This document shows, in pieces, positions 27,469 to 38,950 of a DNA stretch of 64,000 nucleotides (positions are counted from its first letter, which is position 1; every line of letters starts with the position of its first letter). Location: contig OZ221974.1 of NCBI GenBank assembly GCA_965119665.1, forward strand, positions 1,054,001 through 1,118,000. Reading direction: 5' to 3'. The notes beneath the pieces were generated by a model. That model did not search any database, was not told the origin of the DNA, and saw nothing but the letters and a program-made list of their open reading frames with translations. This DNA comes from Dialister sp900541485 (lineage in GTDB: Bacteria > Bacillota > Negativicutes > Veillonellales > Dialisteraceae). The position numbers and the translations under genes were made by a program.

Positions 27469-27490
27469 ACCTGACAAAAAGTCAGGTACC

Positions 27491-27505
27491 TGTTCTTTGA
27501 AAACT
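27491..27505 (+). promoter_or_regulatory. boxA-like site before 23S
   Basis: TGTTCTTTGAAAACT, the second copy of the leader motif, just after tRNA-Ala. Confidence 0.55.
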
Positions 27506-27606
27506 ATATAGAAGAAGAAACGAAAGAAAAACAATTCATCAAGAAAAGATTTTTCTGACGTACTGAAGGAAACTCAAAAAGCCAAGAAGGTCAAGGTGAA
27601 AACGTA

Positions 27607-30530
<2,924 letters not shown>

Positions 30531-30616
30531 GAAACACCGAAAAAACGCGAGACCGAAGGCAAGAGAGCCCTAAGGACTTCTTCTATATGGTTTTGAGAGA
30601 ACAGACTCTCAAAGAT

Positions 30617-30731
30617 TCAGTGGCGATAGCTGTGAGGATCCACCCGTACCCATGCCGAACACGGAAGTTAAGCTCACAAACGCCGAAAGTACTTGGCTGG
30701 AAGCGGCCCGGGAGGATAGGAAGCTGCTGAT
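30617..30731 (+). rRNA. rrf: 5S ribosomal RNA
   Basis: Contains the conserved CCGAACACGGAAGTTAAGC loop. TCAGTGGC at the 5' end pairs with GCTGCTGA at the 3' end. About 115 bases, 86 bases after 23S. Confidence 0.95.
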
Positions 30732-30738
30732 AGATATG

Positions 30739-30769
30739 AAAAAGGACACTCAAAGGAGTGTCCTTTTTT
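30739..30769 (+). terminator. rRNA operon terminator
   Basis: GGACACTC and GAGTGTCC pair around AAAG, extended by an A-run and a T-run, just after 5S. Confidence 0.92.
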
Positions 30770-30789
30770 CATGTCTATTATGAACGGAC

Positions 30790-30957
30790 CCAATCCTTCC
30801 GGGACCGGGATAGCGGGCGAACCGATTTGCAGGAGCGAAAGCGACGCACAAAGAGAGTGAGTCGCATGCAGAGCCGAATTGCGAACATATTTTGAAGGAG
30901 AGAAAGGACGAACAAAATATAGAGAGCAACGGCGGAGCTGATAGGAAGCTGCTGATA
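30790..30957. repeat. Diverged B module and duplicated 5S tail
   Basis: From about 30812 the sequence GCGAACCGATTTGCAGGAGC ... AAGCGACGC ... GAGTGAG follows the spacing of the B module of the dispersed repeats but with many changes. It ends with GATAGGAAGCTGCTGATA (30940-30957), a copy of the last 18 bases of 5S rRNA plus flank. Confidence 0.6.
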
Positions 30958-30960
30958 AAC

Positions 30961-30993
30961 AAAAAGCACTTACAGAGATGTAGGTGCTTTTTT
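30961..30993. terminator. Second terminator, bidirectional
   Basis: AAAAAGCAC-TTAC and GTAG-GTGCTTTTTT pair around a short loop. It follows the duplicated 5S tail and can also end the DUF4198 transcript coming from the right. An imperfect palindrome (TAAATGATAAAC / GTTTATTGTTTA) lies at about 31012-31036. Confidence 0.8.
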
Positions 30994-31055
30994 GTTGTAT
31001 TATAAATTGTTAAATGATAAACGGTTTATTGTTTAGCAACGGAACACCGGTGAAT

Positions 31056-31871
31056 TTAAGGAACGAAGAACGTCAAGGAGGCAAAATATCTTTCTGTATT
31101 TACCTTATCTTTTAATTCATCAGAAGGCGTTGTGTCAAGTCTTGTTTTGATGACCCATGCGCCCCAGTGATCGATGCGGATGTCCGCTATACCGTCTCTG
31201 TTCGTGGATACATAAGCAGATGATTCATCATTTTTGGAATAGCCTTCATACATGGCCTGAAGTTTTTGGAATGCCAACGGCTTTCCTTTATAGAGTACTT
31301 TGACTTTCAGGCGGCCTCCCCGGTTGTTTTCCAGAGCAAAAGGATTGGTCAGAGGGATAATTTCCAAGGTATGGCCGATAGGACGACTGATATTTCCGGT
31401 GAAGCTGTTGCCGGAAAGAAAAACAGATTTGGCAAACTGTTGGGAATAGACACTGCTTACAATCTCACGATGTCCGGTTTTCGGTCCTTTGACAGCGATT
31501 TCCTTGCCGTTTTCCCTATACGTTGTATTCATGGAAGGGCGCCGTGTAATGGCAGTCAGATACATCCCTTCTTCAGGAAGTGTCAGTTTCGTTTCGCCGT
31601 AGCCGTCTTTTCTCAAGATAAGGGCCTCTTTTTTTCCGGATGGAGAAATCAAGGAAACATCGGTGAAATCATCGGTATTAATAAACCCGTCGACAGGATA
31701 GTGATGACCCCACCCCATATATAAATGGGTCACTGCACCACGATTCTGACGATAGGCAGGGGTGTAGTCACTCATATTGATCCATAAAGTGTGGGCACTG
31801 ATACCTGTGGTGATAAGTGCAGATAAAAAAGTTGTTGATAAAGCAAGTTTTTTAGTGAAAGTTAATTTCAT
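31056..31871 (-). CDS. DUF4198 periplasmic protein
   Basis: Exported protein of 271 residues resembling the DUF4198 family. After a signal peptide (LALSTTFLSALITTGISA) the mature protein begins HTLW, a His next to the cleavage site as in many family members, followed by HLYMGWGHHYPVDGF and later beta-strand modules (LKVKVLYKGKPL, STNRDGIADI). The family is often found with metal-uptake genes, so a metal- or metal-chelate-binding role is a reasonable guess. The ATG at 31871 has AGGAGG six bases upstream; an in-frame start 12 codons earlier lacks one. Monocistronic. Confidence 0.75.
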   Translation of the reverse strand: MKLTFTKKLALSTTFLSALITTGISAHTLWINMSDYTPAYRQNRGAVTHLYMGWGHHYPVDGFINTDDFTDVSLISPSGKKEALILRKDGYGETKLTLPEEGMYLTAITRRPSMNTTYRENGKEIAVKGPKTGHREIVSSVYSQQFAKSVFLSGNSFTGNISRPIGHTLEIIPLTNPFALENNRGGRLKVKVLYKGKPLAFQKLQAMYEGYSKNDESSAYVSTNRDGIADIRIDHWGAWVIKTRLDTTPSDELKDKVNTERYFASLTFFVP

Positions 31872-31916
31872 AACTATCCTCCTGTAAAGAAATATAAATA
31901 GTTTCACATGATTCTT

Positions 31917-31945
31917 ATTATATACAAAAAGGAAGTATACAATAA
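31917..31945 (-). promoter_or_regulatory. Promoter of the DUF4198 gene
   Basis: On the minus strand TTATTG and a perfect TATAAT are 17 bases apart, ending 46 bases before the start codon. Confidence 0.5.
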
Positions 31946-32007
31946 GAGTGTTCCGCTAAATAGACATAGAAATTCCTTTAACTGATATGTTTTACATGGC
32001 GGTACGA

Positions 32008-32041
32008 AAAAAACACCCTCATGGAGAAGGTGTCTCTTTTT
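32008..32041 (-). terminator. Terminator of the efflux operon
   Basis: Minus-strand ACACC and GGTGT pair around a loop and run into seven T residues. It is just after the second permease stop. Confidence 0.85.
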
Positions 32042-32043
32042 TA

Positions 32044-33198
32044 TTATTTGCTGTTCTTTTTTTCGATAATCTTGCTGTATAGTTTTGAGGCAATGGGGAA
32101 AGCCACGAGACCTGTTATGAAAAGAACGGCACAATTTATTACCAGTCTGCTGTCGCTCCCGTAGATGTATAAATTTCTCGCCGTATCTGCGACGTATGTA
32201 TACGGTGACAGATAAGCCAGACAGCGCACCCAGAAAGGCATAGCCTCGAGAGGCCAGGTGAAGCCGGAGAGAATAAAGGCAGGCACAGTATAGAAAACGG
32301 AAACCCTGCTGAAGAGAAGCTCGTCTTTGCATAGGGAGGCAACAATGCCGCCAAGTTGTATAATGCAGAACAGGAAACTTCCGGCAAGCATGAAATGCTC
32401 CGCAAAATTTCCGTTTACGGGAAGCATGAAAAAGTGGTTGCTTATACCGAGGAAGACGGCATAAGAAAACATACCGAGCGACCAGTAAACAAATGTCTTG
32501 ACCAGCCAGCGTTTCCAACGGGATAAAGCAAATTCTTCGGGAATCGATTTGTTTCCTTTCCACAAAATACCGCTGGATACGGACAGAAGCAACCCTTGCT
32601 GCATGGCAATCAGGGCGAGTCCGTAGACGAAGAAACGCATATAATCAAGCTTCGGATTTCCTAATATACGGTAATTGAAATCGACGGGCGCCATTCTTCG
32701 TTCTGCCAGATAAGGAATCTGGTGGAGATCTCTTGCGACGAGTTTTTTACCGGTTTCCTGATTGAAATGCTGGATAATCTCAAACGCCGCTATATTGCTG
32801 TTGCTTGTGATCATCATATTGCTTCCCTCGACGATGAGAGAAACCGTGCTTTGCCGTTCATGCTCGATATCTTTGGTGAAATTTTTCGGAATGACCAAAG
32901 CGGCGGTATGCCGGCCGTCATGACCGAACCAGTCTTCCACGTCTTGAAGACTGCTGCCCCGGGCCACGGCACGGAAACCGTCACTGTCGGCAAAAGAACG
33001 GGTCAGTTCACGGCTGAGATATGTATTATCCTGATCGACAACGAGAAGAGGAATCTGATTGACTATACCGAACGCATATAACCAGGCAAAAAGGAGTAAA
33101 TACGCGGGAGCCGCTCCCAAGAGAAGAATGCCGCGGCGCAAATCGTGATAAAAGATATGAGCCAGCTCATTTTTGATAAGGCGGAGATACTTTTTCAT
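32044..33198 (-). CDS. ABC-2 type efflux permease (YbhR-like)
   Basis: Inner-membrane permease of 384 residues. The topology is typical of drug exporters of the YhhJ/YbhR class: one N-terminal span, a large periplasmic domain (about residues 45-170), then five spans. Periplasmic landmarks: LLVVDQDNTYLSRELTRSF and LVIPKNFTKDIEHE; near the C terminus FTWPLEAMPFWVRCLAYLSPYT. The start at 33198 has AGGAGG upstream and shares one base with the stop of the preceding permease (TGATG), so the two are translationally coupled and probably form a heterodimer. Confidence 0.85.
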   Translation of the reverse strand: MKKYLRLIKNELAHIFYHDLRRGILLLGAAPAYLLLFAWLYAFGIVNQIPLLVVDQDNTYLSRELTRSFADSDGFRAVARGSSLQDVEDWFGHDGRHTAALVIPKNFTKDIEHERQSTVSLIVEGSNMMITSNSNIAAFEIIQHFNQETGKKLVARDLHQIPYLAERRMAPVDFNYRILGNPKLDYMRFFVYGLALIAMQQGLLLSVSSGILWKGNKSIPEEFALSRWKRWLVKTFVYWSLGMFSYAVFLGISNHFFMLPVNGNFAEHFMLAGSFLFCIIQLGGIVASLCKDELLFSRVSVFYTVPAFILSGFTWPLEAMPFWVRCLAYLSPYTYVADTARNLYIYGSDSRLVINCAVLFITGLVAFPIASKLYSKIIEKKNSK

Positions 33199-34343
33199 CA
33201 AGACACCTCCTGCCATTTACGATACTTCACAAGGAAGAAAGTGAGAATCATAAGAATGACACCTGCCGCTGCCATGATAGCGATATCCTCGGCCAAAAGA
33301 TTCGATGTGCCTGCAAGCGACAAGTCCCGCATCGGCAGAGCCAGATAGGTAATCGGGAAAATCGCCCGTATAATGGCGGGAAGCTGCCCGAGCCATTCCT
33401 GCGGCCAGCTCAGACCGCTGTATAATAAACCGGGCATAATGAAAAGCAGTGTTTCCTGAAGCGCCAGCACGGGAGCATTGAAAATGATGGACAAGAACAT
33501 GCCGAGGCCGGTAAAGAAAAAGACAAACACAGCCTCCAGAAATAAAAATTCATACCACGGAGCCCGCAAAGGGACGGCAAATACATATTGGGAAATCAAA
33601 AGGCAGATACTGAAAACAGCAACAGATACCAATTCCACGGCACAAAGTTTTCCCCAGAGCAAAGCTGTTTTATAACGCCATTTCTGCGCTTTATTTTTGA
33701 CAAACATATCGACCGCATAAAGGAAAAGAGAAATCTGGATACCGTTGCACACAAGCCCTAAAAGCATAAAATTGCAATAACTGTTCGTCGGGTTATTCAG
33801 GATACGCACACTCATGGCCGCAGGATACGCCATCCGTAAAGCACGGTCGGGATAAATCGTCATATGCTCCAGTATTTTCTGACTTCCGCCGACCAAAAGA
33901 TTCAAATTGATTTCCTCGGAAGCTACCAGAGCGGCACTGCCGTACACCATATTCGAAGCCTCGATATAAACGCCCACCTCGGCAGGAGCCGCCGTACGGA
34001 GATTTCTATCCACCCCGGACGGGACATAAAGACCGACCTTGGCCTCGCCGTTTTTCAAAGCCGCCTGCATTTCCTCATAACTCGATACCTGCTTGACCAC
34101 ACGGAAACGGTCCGACGTATCATAATTCAGAACCAGCGTGCGGGAAATACTGCTTTGCTCCAAATCACAGACAACGACGGGAATGTGATTCAATACATTC
34201 GCACTGTAAGCCGCACCGAAAAGAAGAGTATACACAAGAGGAAGCAAAACAAGCAGAAAAAGCAGGGTCTTATTAAAACGCCCTGCACCATAAAATTCCT
34301 GCCTGAAAGCAAGCACTGATTCATGAAACCATCCTTTTAACAT
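33198..34343 (-). CDS. ABC-2 type efflux permease (YbhS-like)
   Basis: Inner-membrane permease of 381 residues, paralogous to its downstream neighbour: N-terminal span, periplasmic domain with VVVCDLEQSSISRTLVLNY and GLYVPSGVDRNL, then spans ending in SGLSWPQEWLGQLPAIIRAI. It lies 13 bases after the HlyD-type gene. Together HlyD, YbhS-like and YbhR-like match the E. coli ybhG-ybhF-ybhS-ybhR layout except that no ATPase gene is present here. Confidence 0.85.
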   Translation of the reverse strand: MLKGWFHESVLAFRQEFYGAGRFNKTLLFLLVLLPLVYTLLFGAAYSANVLNHIPVVVCDLEQSSISRTLVLNYDTSDRFRVVKQVSSYEEMQAALKNGEAKVGLYVPSGVDRNLRTAAPAEVGVYIEASNMVYGSAALVASEEINLNLLVGGSQKILEHMTIYPDRALRMAYPAAMSVRILNNPTNSYCNFMLLGLVCNGIQISLFLYAVDMFVKNKAQKWRYKTALLWGKLCAVELVSVAVFSICLLISQYVFAVPLRAPWYEFLFLEAVFVFFFTGLGMFLSIIFNAPVLALQETLLFIMPGLLYSGLSWPQEWLGQLPAIIRAIFPITYLALPMRDLSLAGTSNLLAEDIAIMAAAGVILMILTFFLVKYRKWQEVS

Positions 34344-34356
34344 AGTCCCACCATCA

Positions 34357-35205
34357 TTACATTCTGAAACGCATACCCGGCCGTATACGGGGATCGTTCA
34401 CCTGCACCTTTACATTATAAGTAATAATATCCTGATCATCGCCCCGTTCACTCGTGGCTCTGTAAGTGGCAAAACTGGGCTTTTGAGAAATATCGACAAT
34501 CGTACCCTTCACTTGGAGATTCTTATTGCGCCCGTACAAAGTGACTTCACTGTTCAGCTCATACTTATCCAAATCCGTTTCCTTCACCTTGAAATTGACC
34601 CAATTCTTCGAAGGATCCTGAAGACCCACAATCGGCATACCCGTAGAAACCATAGCGCCTGCATCCACATATTTCGTCGTTACAATCCCGTCAAAAGGCG
34701 CGGTAATGACCGTTTCGCCCACATTGACCGCCGACTGGTTGAAAGCCTCCGTACTGGCCTCTACATTAGCCTCTGCCTGCTCACAAACAGCAGCGAGAAT
34801 TTCACACTTGCTTTGGAAATTTTCATACATAGACTTTGAAATAGCCCCGGCCCGGTACAATTCCTCATAACGTGCCAAATCCCGGCGTGCCTGATCCAGA
34901 TTGGCCTCCGCCTGAAGTTGGCCTGCCTTTGCGGCACTGATTTTCGCTTTAGCCGCTGCATTCATGGCACTCACTTCCCGTGCATCGACTTGTGCCAGCA
35001 CGTCCCCCTTATGGACACGGACGCCCTCCTGCACATACAAATCGACCAAACGCCCCGGAATTTTAGTATTGATAGATACTTCCGTAGCATCTGCCTGACC
35101 CCAGACCGCCGAAGCATCCGGATTATCCTTCTTACCGCAGCCCGAAACGGCCAGAGCGGCTATCAGCATCACTCCGGCAATATAACGCTTACCGCTGTTT
35201 ATCAT
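34357..35205 (-). CDS. HlyD/YbhG-family membrane fusion lipoprotein
   Basis: Periplasmic adaptor of a tripartite exporter, 282 residues, which would connect the ABC permeases to an outer-membrane channel. The lipoprotein signal ends LAVSGC. Domains in order: barrel-sandwich start (VSINTKIPGRLVDLYVQEGV), a helical hairpin rich in Ala/Glu (about 85-160), the second half of the sandwich (TVITAPFDGIVTTKYVDAG) and a beta-barrel domain ending RIRPGMRFRM. First gene of the three-gene unit. Neither the ATPase nor a TolC-like channel is encoded next to it. Substrate unknown; drug or bile-type compounds are usual for this class. Confidence 0.88.
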   Translation of the reverse strand: MINSGKRYIAGVMLIAALAVSGCGKKDNPDASAVWGQADATEVSINTKIPGRLVDLYVQEGVRVHKGDVLAQVDAREVSAMNAAAKAKISAAKAGQLQAEANLDQARRDLARYEELYRAGAISKSMYENFQSKCEILAAVCEQAEANVEASTEAFNQSAVNVGETVITAPFDGIVTTKYVDAGAMVSTGMPIVGLQDPSKNWVNFKVKETDLDKYELNSEVTLYGRNKNLQVKGTIVDISQKPSFATYRATSERGDDQDIITYNVKVQVNDPRIRPGMRFRM

Positions 35206-35400
35206 ACAAGTTCCCCCTTATCACAGAGATAGTACAATATTATTTTAGCAAATAAAAAAAGCAAAACAAATAGAAATATAAATTCAAATTAATAATAACA
35301 TGAGAACCGCAATCATACAAGACAAAAAACATAGCTATACAAGCCAAAGAAAGGAAAATTCACGGCATACACCGTAAATAAAAAAAGAAATAAAAAACCA

Positions 35401-35434
35401 AAAAAAGAAAAGCACCGTCAAAAAACGACAGTGC
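35401..35434 (-). terminator. Terminator of the LysR regulator gene
   Basis: Minus-strand GCACTGTC and GACGGTGC pair around a T-rich loop and are followed by TTTTC and more T residues. The gap 35206-35400 is A-rich with nothing else visible. Confidence 0.75.
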
Positions 35435-35442
35435 CTGCTTTC

Positions 35443-36369
35443 TTATTCCATTTCATTTAACTTGCGTACCCGTTCCGAATGACGGACCTCGGAATAAAAC
35501 TTCAAGAACTTCTTGGCAATCACAGACAAAGGACGCCCCTTCACCTTGACCACCGTCTTATGCAAATCCGGATCCACATCCTTAATCTGTTTATATACCA
35601 GCTGATCGTCAATCTCTTCCGTCAATTCGATAGGAACGATGCTGACCCCGTAATCATCGGAAGCCCACTGGAGAGCCGCCGTTCTGGTCGTACAAATACT
35701 CAGAATCCTCGGCTTGATATTATGCGCCTTGCATGCCTTGCTGATAATCAGATGACAGCCGGCAGACGGACAAAGCGGCAACCCCGCAATATCCTCGAGC
35801 GACACCATATCGGAATTCCGCATTTCCTCCGTCAGGAACTTCGAATCCTTGGCGAAAATCGCACAAACCTCTTCCTTGCGCTGGAACAAAACCTCAAAAT
35901 CATTCTGATGAATCAAAGGCACACTCAAAATGCCAAGCTCCGTCACACCGCTCAAAAGCTGCTGCGACTGCTCATTCACGCTGCCCTCATAAATCTCATA
36001 AATCACATTGGGGAACAAATCATGAAACGGCTCAAGACAAGTCTTTATAAAAACCGACGACCGTGAATTAGCCGCACTGATACGGAGCGTACCGCGGTTA
36101 CCGTCACTGACATCATCAATCTCATTCTTTGCCATATCCTCCAAAGAACAAATATACTTAGCCTTGTGATACAAAATTTTCCCCGCATCCGTAAGAATCA
36201 GATGCTTGCTGCCCCGCGTCGTGATAATCAGCTTCGTACCGAAATGATTCTCCAACGACTTCAGCTGCTTACTCAATGCAGGCTGGGCGATATGGACAAA
36301 TTCCGAAGCGGCAGTCATACTTCCCGCCTCTACAATAGCCAGAAAATTCCTATAATTATCTATTTCCAT
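35443..36369 (-). CDS. LysR-family transcriptional regulator
   Basis: DNA-binding regulator of 308 residues. The winged helix-turn-helix is clear at residues 1-60: FLAIVEAGSMTAASEFVHIA followed by QPALSKQLKSLENHFG. The effector domain spans about 90-295 with the two-lobed LysR layout. AAAGGAG lies six bases before the ATG. LysR proteins usually control a divergent neighbour; here that is the 61-codon gene at 36633. The HlyD efflux genes downstream in the same direction are a second possible target. The ligand cannot be read. Confidence 0.9.
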   Translation of the reverse strand: MEIDNYRNFLAIVEAGSMTAASEFVHIAQPALSKQLKSLENHFGTKLIITTRGSKHLILTDAGKILYHKAKYICSLEDMAKNEIDDVSDGNRGTLRISAANSRSSVFIKTCLEPFHDLFPNVIYEIYEGSVNEQSQQLLSGVTELGILSVPLIHQNDFEVLFQRKEEVCAIFAKDSKFLTEEMRNSDMVSLEDIAGLPLCPSAGCHLIISKACKAHNIKPRILSICTTRTAALQWASDDYGVSIVPIELTEEIDDQLVYKQIKDVDPDLHKTVVKVKGRPLSVIAKKFLKFYSEVRHSERVRKLNEME

Positions 36370-36632
36370 AAAAGACTCCTTTGCAATACTTTCCGATGCC
36401 GGCCGGATACAATTGCAGAGCTTGCCAATCTCTATTGGTTTATAGATTAATATATAATTACAAAAAAGTCAATTTAAGATATGAAAAGGGAGAAATTTTT
36501 CTAATAAGAAATATTTTAAATTCCAATCAGGTATTTTTAATCTAGGCGAAAGTGGTGTACAGTATAGCTAAGCAAAGATGCCGACCAAAAATTAATGAGT
36601 TTGCTGTTGAAACAACAGAGAGGAGTGCTATC

Positions 36633-36818
36633 ATGACAGTTAAAAGACACCAGTTATTCGGAAGAATCATGCAACATCGTATCGATTCTGCAAAAGTATT
36701 CCCCCACATGGGAGAAAAAGGAAAAGAATTCACCGATTTCATCCAGGGAGCACCGTATTCTAAAGATGAAATAGCAAAACACACAGCAAAAGCAAAAATG
36801 TCTTTCGCAGCAAGATAA
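36633..36818 (+). CDS. Small protein, 61 residues, unknown function
   Basis: A short gene with good context: AGGAG nine bases before the ATG, sense-like codon use, and a strong terminator after it. The protein is basic and hydrophilic (VKRHQLFGRIMQHRID at the start, KHTAKAKMSFAAR at the end), with no membrane span or signal. I do not recognise it. It is divergent from the LysR gene, 263 bases away, which makes it a candidate LysR target. Its frame stays open 27 codons upstream, but no start there has a ribosome-binding site. Confidence 0.6.
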   Translation: MTVKRHQLFGRIMQHRIDSAKVFPHMGEKGKEFTDFIQGAPYSKDEIAKHTAKAKMSFAAR

Positions 36819-36879
36819 TACAAACCCCTTAACTCACCTTCCGGGAGTTGTAATATCTATGTGAATATCCTTTATGAAG

Positions 36880-36908
36880 TGACTCGCAAATGCGGGTCAT
36901 TTTAATTT
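36880..36908 (+). terminator. Terminator of the 61-residue protein gene
   Basis: TGACTCGCA and TGCGGGTCA form a nine-base stem with an AA loop (one T-G pair), then TTTTAATTT. Confidence 0.8.
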
Positions 36909-37009
36909 GCCCGGAAAAAAGAAGTCCGGGTTTTTACAGGAAACAAAAAAATAAAGAAACGGATCAAATAAAAAAAGCCGTCTTTGCATGACGGGGAATA
37001 AAGAAAGGA

Positions 37010-37455
37010 TAGGAAACGTGAGCTGATGAAAGGGGCAAGCGTAGCAGAAACGAAAGAATAGAAATAAAAAACGGCTTTTACAAAGCGATATTAAATACTT
37101 GCCTGTCATTCTCGAACGAAGGAAAAATGCGGTCGGGAATACAATAATAAAAAAGTACGGGGTAGAGTGATGGCAAGTGAACCACTTTTCGAGGAGCAAA
37201 GCGACGCTGCAAAAGTGAGTGAAACGCCATACCCGACCAACGGGAGCGGTAAGAATTCAGGCAGAAAGTGCAGGAATTAACAACGCTTTTTCGATTACCC
37301 TATGCCGGATTCTTCGCTAAGAGTCAGATTATATTCTTTTCTTCCATCATCATTCCGGTTCTGCCCGCCGCTCAAGAATGACGGCGAGAGAGAATTGCGT
37401 TTTTCAACAGTATTAAATACTTGCCTGTCATTCTTGAACGAAGTGAAGAATCTAG
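37010..37455. repeat. Repeat cluster on the left of the GIY-YIG gene
   Basis: Holds a truncated A arm (about 37010-37050), a C arm carrying both insert modules in tandem (37090-37268: the TCGGGAATAC...GTACGGGG insert, then the GCAAGTGAACCACTTTTC B module), a D arm (about 37301-37400) and a plain C arm (37415-37455) that ends 24 bases before the nuclease stop codon. Confidence 0.8.
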
Positions 37456-37478
37456 GCATAGGATACAGGTATTAAATG

Positions 37479-37772
37479 CTATTTTGAGTCAGACCAATTT
37501 TCGGATAAATCATTCCATTTAGGATTTATGCTGTTAATCAGTTCCAGCTTTTTATAACGGCACCAGCCCTTTAATACCTTTTCACGGTGAATGGCATACT
37601 TTATGTCACTAAATTTTTCAAAATAAACCAACAGACAAAAATGATATCTTTTTGTAAAGCCGGGGTGGATACCATTCTTATGTTCATATAATCGCCTTCT
37701 TAAATTGTTAGTCACTCCGATATATAAAGCACTTTTCCTTTTTGTTGTGAGAATATATACATAATATTCCAC
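37479..37772 (-). CDS. Single-domain GIY-YIG nuclease
   Basis: A 97-residue protein that is almost entirely one GIY-YIG nuclease domain (UPF0213/YhbQ type). The name motif appears as YYVYILT and LYIGVTNNLRRRLYEHK; the conserved Arg follows, and a downstream Glu in AIHREKVLKGW completes the usual catalytic set. It starts with GTG, with GGGAG seven bases upstream. Such stand-alone domains are DNA-structure or repair nucleases or relatives of homing enzymes. Repeats of the dispersed family flank it on both sides, with nothing else nearby. A link to the repeats is inference. Confidence 0.88.
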   Translation of the reverse strand: MEYYVYILTTKRKSALYIGVTNNLRRRLYEHKNGIHPGFTKRYHFCLLVYFEKFSDIKYAIHREKVLKGWCRYKKLELINSINPKWNDLSENWSDSK

Positions 37773-37847
37773 TTTATTTCTCCCTATATAAAATCTCTCA
37801 TGAAATCAGAATAATTATATCATTTAAGAAGAATTACTTACAGAACG

Positions 37848-38645
37848 GCACTAAATACCTGCCCTGTCATTCTTGAACGAAGTGATGGCAAGCGAACCGC
37901 TTTTCGAGGAGCAAAGCGACGCTGTAAAAGTGAGTGAAACGCCATACCCGACCAACGGGAGTGGTGAGAATTTGGTAGAGGTGGGTTCTGTTTTTCAACG
38001 GTACTAAATACTTGCCTGTCATTCTCGAACGAAGGAAAAATGCGGTCGGGAATACAATAATAAAAAGTACGGGGTAGAGTGAAGAATCTGGGCAAAGAAT
38101 ACGGGTGTTAAATACACTTTTTGTGATTACCTTATGCCGGATTCTTCGCTAAGAGTCAGATTATGTTCTTTCTTCCATCATCATTCCGGTTCTGCCCACC
38201 GCTCAAGAATGACGGCAGGGGTGAATTGCGTTTTTTACAGAACGGTAGTAAATACCTGCCCGTCATTCTTGAACGAAGTGAAGAATCTGGGCAAAGAATA
38301 CGGGTGTTAAATACACTTTTTGCGATTACCCTATGCCGGATTCTTCGCTAAGAGTCAAATTATGTTTTTTCTTCTATCATCATTCCGGTTCTGCCTGCCG
38401 CTCAAGAATGACGGCACGAGTGAATTGCGTTTTTCAATGGTATTAAGTATCTGCCCGTCATTCTTAAATGAAGGTAAAGAGCGGTCGGAAGCAGGAGGAA
38501 AAGTACGGGAGCGATAAGAATCTGGTAGAGGTGGTTTCTGTTTTTCAACAGTATTAAATACCTGCCTGTCATTCTTGAACGGTCGTAAAAAGCGGTCGGG
38601 AATACAAGAACAAAAAAGTACGGGGTAGAGTGAAGAATCTAGGCA
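37848..38645. repeat. Repeat cluster on the right of the GIY-YIG gene
   Basis: Holds a C arm with B module (37848-37990), a C arm with long insert (38005-38095), then D (about 38130-38230), C (38250-38295), D (about 38330-38430), a decayed C and a C with long insert (38555-38645). The alternating C and D arms are inverted relative to each other, so large hairpins can form. Bases 38646-38850 are A/T-rich with no gene. Confidence 0.8.
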
Positions 38646-38851
38646 AAGGTTGGAGATATTATATAAGTAAAAATAAATCCCTTAAAAAACGGAACTTTGA
38701 AATTTTTATTTCCTTTTCCTTTCTCCGTGGAACTCTTCCGAAAACCCCGTATTACCTGAAAAACTATGTAACTTTTCCTTTGTTCTTTCATAGCTTTTAC
38801 CGGATATCCGTCATGCATGATTAAAATAATACATGATTGTATAGAAAATAT

Positions 38852-38880
38852 TTGATATACATTGACATTAGACGTATAAT
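38852..38880 (+). promoter_or_regulatory. Promoter of the first autotransporter gene
   Basis: TTGATA and TATAAT with a 17-base spacer, ending 70 bases before the start codon. Confidence 0.65.
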
Positions 38881-38950
38881 GATAGTGCAATAGTATCGTC
38901 GTTTATTCTGGGGGGTAGCTTTGAGGCACTTCCCTTTTTTAGGAGGAACT

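Noticed and set aside
36895..38650. The repeat cluster as an insertion sequence
   Set aside because: No transposase gene and no simple terminal inverted repeat pair with target duplication is visible; GIY-YIG is not a known IS transposase.
37773..38920. Short frames in the repeat cluster
   Set aside because: They recur wherever the same repeat arms occur and lack ribosome-binding sites, so they are by-products of the repeats.
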